Source: Mastigamoeba balamuthi | Taxonomy: Eukaryota > Evosea > Mastigamoebida > Mastigamoebidae | Length of the DNA: 64,000 nucleotides | Direction: 5' to 3' | Assembly: GCA_902651635.1 (NCBI GenBank) | Contig: CACRSC010000054.1 | Coordinates: 158,158-222,157, forward strand | Shown: positions 9,475-21,600 of the stretch, one piece after another | Layout of the letters: each line of letters opens with the position of its first letter | Position numbering within the stretch: position 1 is the stretch's first letter | Program-made: the position numbers and the translations under genes | The notes under the pieces: generated by a model | What the model saw: the letters and a program-made list of their open reading frames with translations, nothing else | What the model was told of the DNA's origin: nothing | Database searches by the model: none

Positions 9475-11453
9475 TCAGTCGTCGCCCTTCTCCTCGTCCT
9501 CCTCGTCGCTGAAGACAATCTCGTCGTCGCTCTCCTCCTCGGCCCTGCGCTTGCTGGCCTCCACGCGCGCCCTCAGGTGCGTGTCGTACATCTTCTCGCG
9601 CAGGTCCTTGTACTGCGCGTCCGTGAGCGCGCACACCTCCTTGAAGTCCGCGGCGCCGGCGACGATGGCCGCGTAGTCGCAGTCGGGGACGACCTCGGGG
9701 TCCAGCCTCACTGCCAATCGCGAAATTGAGCCCGCCAATCGGGGAAATGGCGCAATTGCCACGGCATCGGGGCAGAGGAGGCGGGGGCCGCGCACGGATG
9801 CCGAACAGGCGGGTGACGTCGGTGATCGGGGTCTCCAGGATGGCCTTCTTCATCTGGTTCATCAGCGACAGGCCAAACTGCATGCTGAACCTGAACCCGC
9901 CCTCGACGAAGCCGTCCATGAAGCTGGGAGCGTCGGGGAGCGATGACGCGACGCAGGCAACGTCAGAATTCCTGGAAATATAGCGGAGGGGTGGGGCGTG
10001 TGGCGCACTCAAACAGGTTGGCGAACGGCAGGACGTGGATGCACAGCCCCGAGAACCACTTCTGGCAGTACGTCTCGGGCGGGATGCACGCAGCCTTGAG
10101 GTGTGCCGCGACCTCCGCGTTGGCCCTGCGAGCCGCGCCAACCCGCCCGCGTCAGATCGCAGACCGCAGATACTCCGGCGCGCCCCCGCATATCTCTCTT
10201 GTGACGTGGGGGCGCCCTCGCGCGAGGCGTGAGGCGGGGAGGGGGCGCGCACTTGTCGAGCAGGCTGCCAAAGACATAGGCGTCGGTGTTGAGCGCAAAC
10301 GCCTCGTGCTTCCAGTAGCCGGGCAGGTACATGGGCGCCGCGTTGAGGGCCGCGAGCGCGTCGTAGGCCTGGGCCTCGGGCACGAACAGCACGAGCAGCG
10401 AGGCGACGTAGCCCAGCGACTGGCTGTAGTCCCCAAACGCCTCGTTGACGCGCGTCAGGAACCGCGCGAGCCTCGCGCGGTGCTCGGGGTCCACGAACGT
10501 GCGCTCGGCGTCGGCCGTGACGATGCGCGGGATCTTGAGCTCGGCCGCGTCGTCGAGGGGCGCCAGCGCGCGCGGGGCGTTGTCGCTGCCGGCGGGCAGC
10601 TCGCGGGCGGCGCGCGTGGCCCACGCGAGCGCGCGCTCAAAGGCCGACGCGCCGGCGGTCTCGAGGAAGCCGTGCTCGCGGTTGAACAGCGGCGCGGCCT
10701 TCTCCTTCTCCCAGAACGAGTCGAGCTTCAGCATCGTGTCGATCGCTGCCTTGCCTGGTGGGCCACGGGGGGTCTTAACGCTTGTGAAGTTCACCACAGT
10801 AAATCTCGAGATATTTCCTTCACTGACGTGTGGGCGGTGACTGCAGAGATCTCATGGAGAATGGGGTGGCGGTACCGCCGATGCCCACAGCACACAACAA
10901 GCAGCCCTGTGTTGTCCATGACGAGCACGAAGACCGGTAACCTGGAAGCGCTCCCCAGAGATAGGGTATGTTTGTCTACCCAATTACTAAAGACCAGCAA
11001 CCCGACAAAGAGGAACTGTGGAACTTGGACAACGCGTTCTCCATTTTTAGAGAATTGCGTGGGAGATGGCGCAATTCTACATCACGGCTCATAGAAGAGG
11101 TCGGGGATATCGCGGAAGAGGGTCGGGAACTGCTCCGTGCTCTCGAACACCCGTACACCGTCAATTGTCGTGCTGGGAAGACTCTTGCCTGTGCCCAGTG
11201 CGGATTGTATGCCTTGCAGGTGAGAGAATGTATGGAGCTGGGATATTTCTGCGGAAAGATAGGAGTATCTTCACCAGAGGGCAATCTGTTGTGCGACGGG
11301 TCAAAGTAGCGCTCCATCACCCGCCGCTTCGACGACAGCCAAAGGGCCTCGCACTCTGCCTGCAGCGCTCTAGAGAGACAATTGGTGAAACTGACGTGGG
11401 GAGTTTGACCCGTACGCGTTGAAGTCGGGGTCGCTCTTGTCCTGCTGCGCCAT
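9475..11453 (-). CDS. TBC-domain Rab GTPase-activating protein
   Basis: The gene has many exons on the minus strand. The start (11451-11453) opens MAQQDKSDPDF, then a ~40-nt intron, an exon around 11307-11390 (frame ALQAECEALW), an exon around 11097-11183 (GVRVFESTEQFPTLF), an exon near 10848-10945, and the long catalytic exon about 10250-10765. The TBC signature is clear: TADAERTF supplies the arginine finger (IxxDxxR type) and GDYSQSLGYVA the glutamine finger (YxQ type). WFSGLCIHVLPF follows as the downstream TBC helix. The C-terminus is acidic (Asp/Glu-rich, ending GDD). TBC proteins speed GTP hydrolysis by Rab GTPases on membranes. The small 5' exons are my own reconstruction and less certain. 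It shares a 149-bp divergent promoter with the RRM gene. Confidence 0.75.
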
Positions 11454-11602
11454 TAGAGCCCAAAATCACAGAGCAGATTTTACCTGGGATATCATAGGGG
11501 ATTTCTCGTGATGACATCACAGTCGAAGATATTTATTTGTGAGGTGCACCCCCCACCAAAACAGCCTCCCACCCGCGACCCCCCGCAATCAGCGCCGCAA
11601 GA
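11454..11602. promoter_or_regulatory. divergent promoter region between TBC and RRM genes
   Basis: Only 149 bp separate the two divergent start codons, so control elements must be shared or overlapping. No clear TATA box. Confidence 0.5.
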
Positions 11603-13835
11603 ATGAGCGAGCAGGGACAGCCCGGCAAGGTCATCCACTTCCGCAACGTCGCCCCCGAAATCACGCAGGTCCGCCTTGCCCCCTTTTTTTTTCGCTACGC
11701 GTCCGCCGTTTTTTCGCCTTTTTCCTCGGGTGCTTGCCCGCGAAATGCGCGTCTGCCGCCGCTCTCGACCGAATCTGACCGTTTCCGCGGCGCGATTGTC
11801 GCTGCGCAGGACGAGCTGGTGTCGACGTGCCAGCAGTTCGGCCCCGTTGCCAAGGTGGTGATGCTGAAGACGAAGAAGCAGGCGATGGTGCAGTTTTCCG
11901 ACATCAACGCGGCGCTCGCCTTCATGAGCCACTACCAGAGCGTCCAGCTCAAGATCAGCGGCCGCAACGTCTACTGCTCGTACAGCAAGCACCAGGAGCT
12001 CCTCGGGGTGCGCCGCAAACCCGGCCGAACCCGACGCGGATCCGGTGGAGACGCGACTCAATTGGGGTTTTTATGTTTCGTTTTTTTGTGCCCCCGAGCG
12101 TAGGAGACGCAGAACAAGATCCTGCTGGTGACGTTCTTCAACCCGCTGCACAAGCAGCTCGGGGAGACCCTGCTGGCCCTCATCTCGGTCGACCTCGTCT
12201 TCCAGATTGTACGCAACCGTCCTCCGTCTCTGTTCGCTCGCCTTTTTTTTCAAACAGTTGTGCCGCGATCCGGTGTATCCGGACAACAAAACACGCAAAC
12301 ACAACAACCCCGAACAACCGCGCCTCAAACGCTTACCGCTGCGCCACTTCAAAACAGTTCTCGCCGTACGGGCAGATCCACAAGATCGTCATGATGAGCA
12401 AGGACGCTGGTTAGTCGCCGTTTTGGACGGTTTTCTCCGCTTTTCTCTCCGGCTATCTGGCTGTGGGTTCCCGTGATGCTCTGTGTATGGCTGGCCTGCT
12501 GGCGGCGGAGGAGGACAAGGAGGAGCCCACCTGGCCGGGTGGGTGCAACGGAGTCCGAAGAGGGGGACACACTCGGGGCCCGTCGACGCCGACAGGAGAC
12601 AAGAGAAGGGCGAGGGACGAGCGAGAGAGACAGACACGAGGCGACCACGCAGAACAAGAGGTGTGCACCTCCCAGCCAACGCGCTCTGCCTCGCCTTCCT
12701 CGCCTCGCTCCCCATCCCGTCCCCCATCTGCCCGTGTGCCCCCTCTTCCGGACCCCCCGCCCGCCTGCCCTGCCTCCCGTCCTCCGCCGCCAGCAGTCCT
12801 CCCTCGTTGTTGAGAGCGTCACACGGAGCCCCTGCCCACCTCTCCCCTCCCCCTCCCACCCTCCCTCGCTCTGGGGCCGCTGCTGACGCCACGGGGGGAC
12901 GCACGACGCACGCGGGGCGCAGGCATCCAGGCGCTGATACAGTTCACGGCCGTCGACGGGGCGCAGAGGGCCAAGAGCATCCTGAGCGGCTACTCGTTCC
13001 ACGCCGGCGCCGAGTTCGGCACGTTCACCATCGACGCGCAGTACTCGAACCTCCAGGAGCTCACTGTCCGCCAGAACACCACCCGCGCCCGGTACGCAGC
13101 GTTGTGTCTCTCCCTCCCACTCTGTTTCTCTCACTTCCCCTTACTTTCTGTGTCTTTCTGCCCCTTTCTGTTTCTTTCTCTCTCCCCCTTTCTCACTTTC
13201 TCACTCTCTCGCACTGTCTCCCTGGCGCTCACACTCTGCGGATGCACAGCGACTTCCTGACGGCGACGGCGCCGTCGGTGCAGTACCAGGGCGTGATGCC
13301 GTACACGATCGGCATGGGCATGAACGGCGGGATGGACGCGTTCGCGATGCAGTCGATGATGGGCCAGCAGGGCATGGGCGTCCTGATGGCGCAGGCCCAG
13401 GCCCAGGGCGCCATGATGGCCCAGGTCCCCATGCAGCAGCAGCAGCAGCCGCAGCAGCAGCAGCAGCCGATGCCGCAGGCCCCCGCTCCCCAGCACGCCT
13501 CGGCGCCCGCCGCAGCCCCCGCCCCCGTCGCCGCGCAGGCGCCGCCGCAGCAGGCGAAGCCCGCGCCGGCGGCCCCGGCGGCTGCGCAGCCCGCGGCGGC
13601 CGCGGCGAGGGAGCAGCCCGCGCACGCGCAGCAGGCGAGCGCGGCGGCCAAGGAGGAGAAGGAGGCTGAGGTCAAGGAGGAGCCCGAGGAGCAGGAGGAG
13701 AGCAAGGAGAAGGGCAGCCCGCGCCAGGAGCAGGGCGAGGGCGAGGACGCCAAGGAGAGCAGCGGGCACAAGCGCAAGGCCGAGGAGACGTCGGTGCCCG
13801 ACTCGAAGAAGCAGCGCACAGAGGAGGCCAACTGA
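11603..13835 (+). CDS. PTB/hnRNP-L-like RNA-binding protein with two RRMs
   Basis: Six exons with matching phases: 11603-11668, 11810-12007, 12104-12208, 12358-12409, 12923-13091 and 13250-13835. The first RRM begins KVIHFRNVAPEIT and has AMVQFSDINAALAFM. The second begins NKILLVTFFNPL and carries FSPYGQIHKIVMM, QALIQFTAVDGAQRAK and the PTB-specific linker QYSNLQELTV. These are hallmarks of polypyrimidine-tract-binding proteins, which bind CU-rich RNA and control splicing. Animal PTB has four RRMs; here the rest is a long tail rich in Met, Gln, Ala and Pro, ending in a Lys/Glu-rich stretch that may hold a nuclear localisation signal (KKQR). A decayed copy of the tail lies downstream at 14780-15140. 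Confidence 0.9.
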
Positions 13836-14024
13836 GAGGGCGGCCCCCCGATTGGCCGTGGGGGCCACTGCGCGGCAGCAGCAGCGCGCACACGCGCGTG
13901 AGGGTCGCAGCCCCTCTTGAGTGGCTAGTCTGTCCTTCTAATCAACTGCACCGGGTGTTCCCTCGACCACACGCGAGTGTCTCTGTTGTGTTTTGTATTG
14001 GCCAGTGCGTGTGTGGTGGTCGGG

Positions 14025-14175
14025 GACTGGGGAGCCAACGGCAATGGCCCAGAGGTGGAGGCAACGATGCTGCTGCTGGCGCCGGCGAGGCCGTCTTCGC
14101 TGCTGAAGGAGACGGTGGTTGTGTTGCTGTCATTGTCCTTGGCTAAGATGCATGGGCGCGGGCGTGTTGGCAGGA
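14025..14175 (-). pseudogene. fragment of a GH28 gene 3' end
   Basis: The plus-strand text GGGAGCCAACGGCAATGGCCC and what follows closely match the extreme 3' end of the GH28 gene on the minus strand (about 15318-15450). Only this end is present, without the catalytic part, so it is a non-functional duplicate piece. Confidence 0.75.
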
Positions 14176-14779
14176 GAGCACAGGGAACTCGTGCATCTCC
14201 AGGGTGGCCAATACATATACACTGAAGATGCAGGAATCATGAAATTCCTGCGTTACATCACGAAGTGCCTGTGTTGCATCAGTGGCTCAGATCTGTTCTT
14301 GTAAGAAAGACTGAATGGAGGTGGTTACAAAGCCCGCAGTGGCAATTCACGATGTCCAACCAGACAGAGCCCCGCCTCTTCTTGTGCCCGAGCAGGCAGC
14401 GCAGGGCAGCGGCAGCACAGGTATAGAGAGTCTCGCTTCCCCGACAGTCGTCTCTGAGCTCGTCACTGGAGTGCCCCTGATATCAGAGCTCGTTGACTCT
14501 GATGAGGCCCTGACTGCCGAACTCTTCATTCGGGGGCAACAGCTTTTCCTTGTCTCTTGTTGGGCTGAACCTTGATCCAGGAGAGACTCACATTGCACTG
14601 ATCAACACATGGCGTGCATAAACCAAGAATGCCTTGGCTATAATGTGGCACTCGGAGAGGATATCATTGCCCTCAGTGCCTTTGCTTTCACTACCTCTGA
14701 CCAAAGTGAAACAGGAGTTTGACAATGACAGGTGCCATGGATGAGTCAAACTCACTTGTTTTGTCAGTTCCCAAGCCAC
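14176..14779. other. intergenic sequence within a duplicated block
   Basis: About 600 bp of lower-GC DNA between two duplicated fragments. A short open frame (about 14315-14575, plus) shows no recognisable motif. I see no RNA gene. Confidence 0.5.
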
Positions 14780-15262
14780 TTAAGCCGCAGAAGCCGATGC
14801 TGCAGGCCCCCTCTTCCCAGCCTGTCTCGACCCCCTCTTCTGCTGCTGCTGCTGCTGCCCCATCGCCATGCAGGCACCATCGCAGCAGGCGAAGTCCATG
14901 CCGGCACTCATGGCGGCAGCACTGCCTACAGTGGCTGCAGCGAGGGAGCAGCCAGCACTGCTGCAGATGAGGGCAACGAAGAAGGAGGCTGAGGTCAAGA
15001 AGGAGCCCGAGGAGCAGGAGGAGAGCCAGGAGCAGGCCGAGGGCGAGGACACCAAGGAGAGCAGCGGGCACAAGCACAAGGCCAAGGAGACGTCAAAATT
15101 GCCCAACTCGAAGAAGCAGCACACAGAGGAAACCAACTGAGAGCCCCGCCCCCATAGCCATGGGGGACAGCAGCATGACACACACGTGAGAATCACAGCC
15201 CCTCTTAAGTAGCTCGTCTGTCCTTCTAATCAAACTGCACCAGTGTTCAATTGACCACACGA
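14780..15262 (+). pseudogene. decayed copy of the PTB-like gene 3' end
   Basis: This block repeats the tail and 3' untranslated region of the upstream RRM gene. It has the Ala/Pro/Gln tract, the Lys/Glu-rich end (EVKKEPEEQEES, HKHKAKET) and the post-stop words CAGCCCCTCTTAAGTAGCT and TGTCCTTCTAATCAA. The RRM exons are missing and the frame is shifted relative to the parent in the first part, so it cannot make the protein. It lies immediately 3' of GH28, the same order of parts as in the left copy. Confidence 0.8.
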
Positions 15263-15305
15263 ATGTGTGCTATGTAATGAATGGCCCAATGCGGCTTGCA
15301 GTCGG

Positions 15306-16710
15306 CTACAGAGTGGCCAGGGAGCCAACGGCAATGGCCCAGAGGGCGGAGGCAACGAGGCAGCTGCTGGTGCCAGCGAGGTCGCTGTCGTCGTAGCCGA
15401 AGGAGACGGTGTTGTTGCTGTCGTCGTCCTTGGCCGCGATGCACGGGCGTGGGCTCTGCTTGCCGGTGGCCTTGCCGACGGCGTGGCTGCAGCCGTACAC
15501 GAGGTTCTTGTTGCCCGTCTGCACGACGTCGCGCATGACGATGCCGCAGGGGCTCTTGGGGTCGCAGACGAACTCGCCGGCCTGCTGTGGGTTGTTGCTG
15601 GTGATGTTGACCAGGTTGATGTTGCTGATGGTGTACTTGAGGTCCGACGGCGGCTTGGGCGTGCTCAGCTTGTAGAACATGTTGATCTCTACGGTCTTCT
15701 TGACGTTGTCCATGACGAGGTCCTGGAAGAAGACGTTGGAGAGCGAGCCGCCGCAGTTGGGGATCGTCTTGATGCGGGCCCCGCACGTCGTCCCACTGAA
15801 GTGCACGTTGCGCACGACAATGTCCGAGATCACCTCGGTGCACAGCGACCCGATCGACGCCCCGTGGCCGTTGCCGAACTCGCAGTCCTCCACGCGGACC
15901 TTGCTCTCGTGGATGGCCACGTTGTCGTCGCCCACCGAGATGTCGCAGTTGTGCACTGTGCCGGACGCGCCGTGAGCGCAACTCTTAGTTGCCGACGAAG
16001 ATGGAAAATGCGGTTGAGAGTTGTGCAGGAGAAAAAGCCGTACCGTAGAAGTTCTGGCCGTGGACGTCGATACCGTCGGTGTTGTGCGAGGGGTTGGCGA
16101 TGCCGGTCGACGGGGGCGCTCGGAGGGTGATGCCGAAGATCTCTGTGTTGCTCGAGTACATCTGCATGCAGTGGTCGGGGCAGTCCTTGATGGTGACGCC
16201 CGTCACGATGACCCTGTCGGTCTTGCGCGGGTAGATGGTCCTCGGCCGGAACTCGTTCCTCCTGTTGGCCCACCACACGGCGCCCTGCCCGTTGATCGTC
16301 CCGCTGCCCGTGATGGCCACGTCGCTCTTGGCGGGGATCGTCACGACCGCCTTGGCGTCCTCGGGCCAGTGCTCCCAGTCGTTGGAGACGAGCAGCGTCC
16401 CCATGACGCTGAGCTCCGTGCGGTCGCCGTTGATGCTGATGCCCTTGACGAGGAACGTCTTCCCCGCGGGGACGACGACGGTGCCGCCCCCGGCGCCCTT
16501 GGCTGCGTCGAGGGCCTTCTGGATCGCCGCGCTGTCGTCGGTCGTGCCGTCTCCGCGGGCCCCGAACTCCGGGGCGGTCACGTCGAAGACGGAGTCGCCC
16601 ACGGTGACGGTGATGTACTTGCCCTTGATCTCCTTGCTCTGCGCCAGCTGCGCGGCGAGGGCGAGGGCGAGGACGAGAACGCCTGGACGACAGGACTGCA
16701 TCTCTTGCAA
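15306..16710 (-). CDS. GH28 polygalacturonase-like pectinase, secreted, copy 1
   Basis: Two exons (16710-16044 and 15955-15306) join in phase 1 to give about 438 residues. An N-terminal signal peptide with a Leu/Ala core precedes the parallel beta-helix. All four GH28 signature blocks are present: NTDGID (~209), GDDN (~231), GHGASIGS (~250) and RIKT (~283), so the three catalytic aspartates, the histidine and the substrate-binding Arg-Lys are intact. The C-terminus ends in a hydrophobic stretch after a polar linker, like a GPI-anchor signal. GH28 enzymes cut alpha-1,4-galacturonan in pectin by inversion. Either of two nearby ATGs (16710, 16701) could start it. Close paralogs lie at 27105 and 28915. 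Confidence 0.9.
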
Positions 16711-17104
16711 CTCCGGAACAATAAGCCTTGTGTGTGAATCGTGCTGATAACCGAAGAAACCGAACGAAGGTGCAACGATCGCATCTCCAGGGATGTGCGG
16801 TCATCAACGATTTATCAAAACGCTCAACGCGTCGGGCGGCGGCTCCTCTTGCTGGTGCTCAGCATCGGCCGCATGTGCGGACCTGTGCGGATATGTGCGC
16901 GCAGGGGGAAGGATGATGTTATGATGAATGACGCAGTGTGTGCGGGTTTTCAGAGAGAAAACGGATTCGATAAGCGACCAGGGGGGATGTTGATGGTGGA
17001 GATGCGTGCTATGCACGCATCTCGAGGTTGCTGACGGGACAGTGTGACGAAGAAAAGCCATGGGTACACGAATGAAACCGAAAGGAATAAAAGGTTAAGA
17101 ATTC
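16711..17104. other. upstream region of GH28 copy 1
   Basis: About 390 bp of intergenic DNA between a minus-strand start codon and a minus-strand tRNA. No further gene seen. Confidence 0.5.
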
Positions 17105-17185
17105 GACTTGGGGAGGACTCGAACCTCCGCTCCACAAGGGAAACGCATTAGCAGTGCGCCGCCTTAACCACTCGGCCACCAAGTC
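17105..17185 (-). tRNA. tRNA-Ser (GCU anticodon)
   Basis: Read on the minus strand the 81-nt sequence starts GACTTGG and ends CCAAGTC, a perfect 7-bp acceptor stem. It has the A-box GTGGCCGAGTGG and the T-arm GGTTCGAGTCC. The anticodon loop CTGCTAA gives GCU, and the long variable arm is typical of tRNA-Ser. No intron. Confidence 0.95.
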
Positions 17186-17301
17186 ATTACACTTAATTTG
17201 GCTCTCCAGATGGCTATTGATCAGCGCGAACACTCCGTCCTGGCCCCCTTCAGATTCAAGCATCAATTTTTAGACGCCGCACACGCCGTCGCACCCTCAC
17301 G

Positions 17302-18295
17302 ATGGACGACCACAAACCCGTCGTTACCGACCTCGACAACTCGTCCTACCTCAACAACACCATCCCGCGTCCCCAGCTCTCCGAGGTCCCCCCGCGTCTT
17401 CCGTCCCCCCCGAGGCTCCCGGTCTCTTGGCGCGCTGACCTTCCACTCACTCGCCCATCGCCCTCTGCTCCCCTCTCTCTGTGTGTGCCCCGCTCTCCTC
17501 TCTGCGCCCTCCCCCCTGCAGCGGCTGACCAAGGAGCTGAGCGACCTGCGCGGCTACGTGTCGGAGCTCAAGAGCGTCCTGAGCTGCGTGCAGCAGGACC
17601 TGCAGGCCCTGCGCCAGCACGGCGTCGTCAGCGCGCACCCCGCCCCCGTCCCCCTCGCCGCGGCGGCCGCAGCGGCAGCGCCGAGCGCGCAGCCCTCGTC
17701 GTCGGCCACGGCAGCGCAGACCCCACAGCAGCAGCAGCAGCAGCAGGGGGGAGCCCCGGGGGGCGCGGCGGTGCAGGTGAGCGTGCAGGCGCAGCAGGCG
17801 ACAGAGGCTGCGGTGGCCGCCGTGATGGAGACTGTGGGCCAGCACAGGTACCCTCTACCACCCCCCCTCTTCCCCTCTTCCCTATACCTCCTCCCTCTTC
17901 TCTCTGCCCCCCACAGCACAGTGTGTGCGCGCCAACTGACCGCCGGCTGCTGGGGGGCGGCGCAAAGGGGGGACGGGAGCGACACGACGAGCGCGGAGGA
18001 CGACCTGATCCTGGAGAGCGCCAAGAACGGGCTGCGGACCATCATGAAGTTCCTGTCGCCCAGGCAGACGGTCCTCTACCTCAACTTCCTCGACGACACC
18101 CTCCAGAAGTACCGCAGCGGGTGCGCCGTCTCCCTCCGCCCGGCGTCTGGGGGCCAAGGGGGGAGGGCAGGGGGGCCTGGGACTGACCCTGCGTGGCCGC
18201 AGGGGTGGTGCGAGATAATCAACTCGCGAGTCTACCGTTGGATTTCGACCGGCTGCTGGTCCGTTCAGTTACAGACGACGCAAGCAGGGCAATAA
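17302..18295 (+). CDS. unrecognised small coiled-coil protein
   Basis: Exon 1 (17302-17385) and exon 2 (17522-17847) join in phase 0. Exon 3 starts at 17917 or 17968, both in phase, and a last short exon starts near 18203. Exon 2 opens with a heptad-like segment (RLTKELSDLRGYVSELK) then a Pro/Ala/Gln-rich linker; exon 3 ends with a helical stretch containing GLRTIMKFLSPRQTVLYL. I do not know this family. The exact stop is unclear because the last exon is open in two frames; an AATAAA lies at 18291-18296. Confidence 0.6.
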
Positions 18296-18296
18296 A
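18291..18296 (+). terminator. poly(A) signal AATAAA
   Basis: AATAAA at the end of the small coiled-coil gene, overlapping one of its possible stop codons. Confidence 0.5.
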
Positions 18297-18641
18297 GCGC
18301 TCTCCCGCGGTGTGGTATTGGCCGACCAGCAAGCCCACGCAGCGCCCCGTCGTCCGCTCCGGGGGGCTGGTGCACCAAGAATTTGCTCAGCCCACCCCCG
18401 TGTACCGTTGGGGCGTGCGGTGGTATGGAGGGTCCGACCCACTGACCCACCGCAACAAACAGCAACAGCAGAAGCAGCGAGGCCTCGGGGGTGGACGCCA
18501 GCCAGCAGGACAATAAAATGGCACGAGGCCCACGACAATTGCTGTCTTTCAGCGGCCTAGTAGGGAGGAGCGGGGCCCCTTTTGCCCAGTCCGGGGAGCA
18601 GCCCAGGCCCGGCACCGAGCAGCGAGCGCCGCGCGCATGCA

Positions 18642-21600
18642 TCAGGGCTTGCCGCGCTGGTCCTCGCCGCCCAGCGGGGCGATGGTCTCCATCATCTTGC
18701 CCAGCAGCTTGCGCGTGGCCTGTGCGGGGTTGATGGCCGCCAGCTGCTGCGGGACGGCGCCCAGGACGGGCGTCGAGACGGCCGGCTGCGGCGAGACGGC
18801 GATGCCCGCGGCCTTGAGCTCGGCCTGGAACGCCTCGCTGAGCGCCTGGCGCTCGGCGCGCGAGAGGCCCTTGAGGTCGATGACGCGCAGGAACTCCTCG
18901 AGCGTGCCCTCGGGGAACATGCCGCGGTAGGTCTTGACGAGCGTCTCCTGGGGCGCCATGACGATCTTGAGCACGTGCTCGGCCTTCTTCATGAAGGCGT
19001 CGACCTGCCGCGTGAACCTCGCCTTCTGCTTCTCCGAGACCTCCTGCATGCCGCTGCCCTCGGCCGGCAGCCCCAGCGCGCTGGCAGCGGAGCCCGCGGC
19101 CTGCGCGCCCGCGCTGGGCAGCTGCAGCAGCATCGTCCGCAGGCACGTCACGTCCAGCAGCAGGTTGTGCGTGCCGTACTCGCCGATGCGCTTGCACTTG
19201 TAGATGCTGTCGAGCATCGCCGCGCCGAAGATGCTGACAAAGAGGTCGCAGAAGATCGAGTAGAACTGCGTCTTCATGCCCGGGCACTCGTTGAGCCACT
19301 TGTAGATCACGGGCGCGTCGGCGCCCACGACGGCCATGATCGTGCCCACGTAGGGCGACGAGTCGCCCACGCTGTCCATCGTCGCCCAGGGCATGCGGAC
19401 CATCTCGTTCAGCGCCGGCTCCAGCTTCCCGCAGAGCAGCGTCGCCAGCAGCTTCACGCCCCTCGCGCAGCTGCAGTTTCCAGGAATTGCGTGACTCAGC
19501 GCAGGCAAACGCAGATTGCCGAGAAACCGCTTGACTCAACGCAGGCAAAGCGAGATTCTGCCCGCCCGCCAAAGCCTTTGCCAGTGCGTTAAGGGAGGAT
19601 CGAGTGCAACGCACATCTGCTTGAACTCGGAGACCTCGCCCTTGAGGTCGATCTTGGACTTGAACTTGGGCGCCACCTTGCGCCTGAACGTCGTCTCGAA
19701 CTGCTCGCACCTGCTGCGGCAGAACTCGGCCGTGTTGAGCACCAGGCAGACGACCCTGAGCTCCTTGTCCCCCAGCTTGCCGTTCTCCCTGCGCAGCGCT
19801 CCCTCTCAGCCAAAGAGAGCTGCCAGCTGCCTGGAAGGGGAAGGGGGGGGAGGGGAGGAGGGCACGCAACGCTGGCAGGTGCGCCGAGAGGGCGGCGGCG
19901 TAGGCCCGCATGTGCTTGCGGAAGACAATGTGCAGGTCGAAGAGCGGCTGGCCCACGCTGAGGTTGATGCAGCCCAGCATGCTCGTCTTCATGAAGTAGA
20001 TCAGGTCCGTGCTGCTGCCCAGCATCTTGTTCGGCGCGTCGTCCTCGAGCATCCACTGCTCCTCGGCCAGCGCCTTCTCCAGCACCTCCTTGGTGTTCCT
20101 GCCCGGCGGGTTCCTCGCTCAGCCGCGGGCGCCCGAGGGAGGAGCGCTCACCTGTCCTCCTCGGCAACGTAGAGGTCCATGTAGGGGTCGAACACAGACG
20201 ACAGGATGCCATGGAACTTCTTCGGGGGCGGCGCCAGCTCGGGGCCGTCCTCCTTCTTCTTCTTGCTCTTCTTGGCCCCCTCCTCGTCCTCGTCGTCCTC
20301 GTCGGACCCGCCGTTGTACTCGCCGTCGTCGTCGTCGATGCTGGCGACCGCGGGCTCCGTGTCGTCCGCGGGCTCGAACTTGTCGACGAGGACCTTCTCG
20401 AACTCGATCGTCTCCTTGAGTGCCGAGACGAGCGCCGTGACCTGAATGCTCTCGCGGTCCTTGTTCAGTATCGTCATGAGAGAGAGCCGCGTCAGCGTGC
20501 AGAACTCGGTCGCGAGCTTCTCGGGCATGTCCCAGTGCAGCGGGAACACCTCGTGCCACGTCTCGCGGTACCGCTGCAGGCAGCCGCGCAGCCACATGTA
20601 CCGCTTCTCGACGTTCTCGAGCCGCGACGACTCGGCCCACTCGTTGAAGACCGTGCGGTACTCCTCCATCCGCGAGTCGCAGAACCACGAGATGAACTCG
20701 GCGCGCTTGGCGTCGCCCAGAGCGTCGACGACCTCGCAGACCTCTGCCAGCGGCGCCAGCGGCTGCTTCGTCTCGAGCGAGCTGCGGGTGAGTTGCCCCC
20801 CACCACCCCCGTTAGAGAACGCGTTCCTGCGCCAACCAGCCCAGCCGGCAGGTGCGGACCTCTTGAACTCGTTGAGGGACCTCTGGTAGGCCTCGTCGCG
20901 CAGGGACGTGATGGCGGCGGCCATCTCCTGTATCTTTCTCACGTGCGCGTAAGGCGCAAACTCGGCGGCCAGCTGCGACACGGCCTCGAGCTTCTTCGCT
21001 GCGGGGCCGTACTGGTGGGAGAAGAGCATCGACCTCAGCTGGTCCACACCAGACGCTGGGGGGTGAATGAGAGAGCCGGGTCAGACGCGGCCGAGACACG
21101 GGGGAGGGGCGAGAGTCGGTGACGCAACTGAGCATCTGGATCTTCTTGAGGACCTTGATGGCCTGCGTGAGGTTGCGCTTGCCGTTGTCGAGCGTCTTGA
21201 TGTCCCTGCAGATCTCGGTCACCATCGACTCGGACGCCTCGGCCTTCATCTTGATGTCGTTGAGCTTCTTGAACAGCTCCTGTAAAGTGGCGTGACGTAC
21301 AGCACACGCATCAGCGGCACGAATCGCACAATAAGAGATATGCGGATTCGGGAATCCCTGACGGGGGCAAATCTGCCACAGGGAGATATCGGCGGGAGAT
21401 ATCGCACTCGGATGGAGGTGCGCGCGCTGTCGAGGTCCTTGCGGCCCTTCATCCCCGACGCGGCCTGCGTGCGCACAGACGCCACTATCTCCTCGTCGAG
21501 GCGCCTGACCTTGGCCTGCAGCCTCGCGATGCGCTCGTCGACGCCCTTGAGGCTCTCCTCCGTCGGGAACAGCTCGTTGATGTACTGGACGGGGTCGAAG

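Noticed and set aside
9233-10624. Long 463-codon minus-strand frame through the TBC gene
   Set aside because: It is an Arg/Ala/Gly-rich shadow of the TBC exons in another frame, a product of high GC.
11000-11309. Plus-strand open frame opposite the TBC gene's 5' exons
   Set aside because: The minus strand has phase-matched exons with TBC-gene-like coding; the plus frame has no motif.
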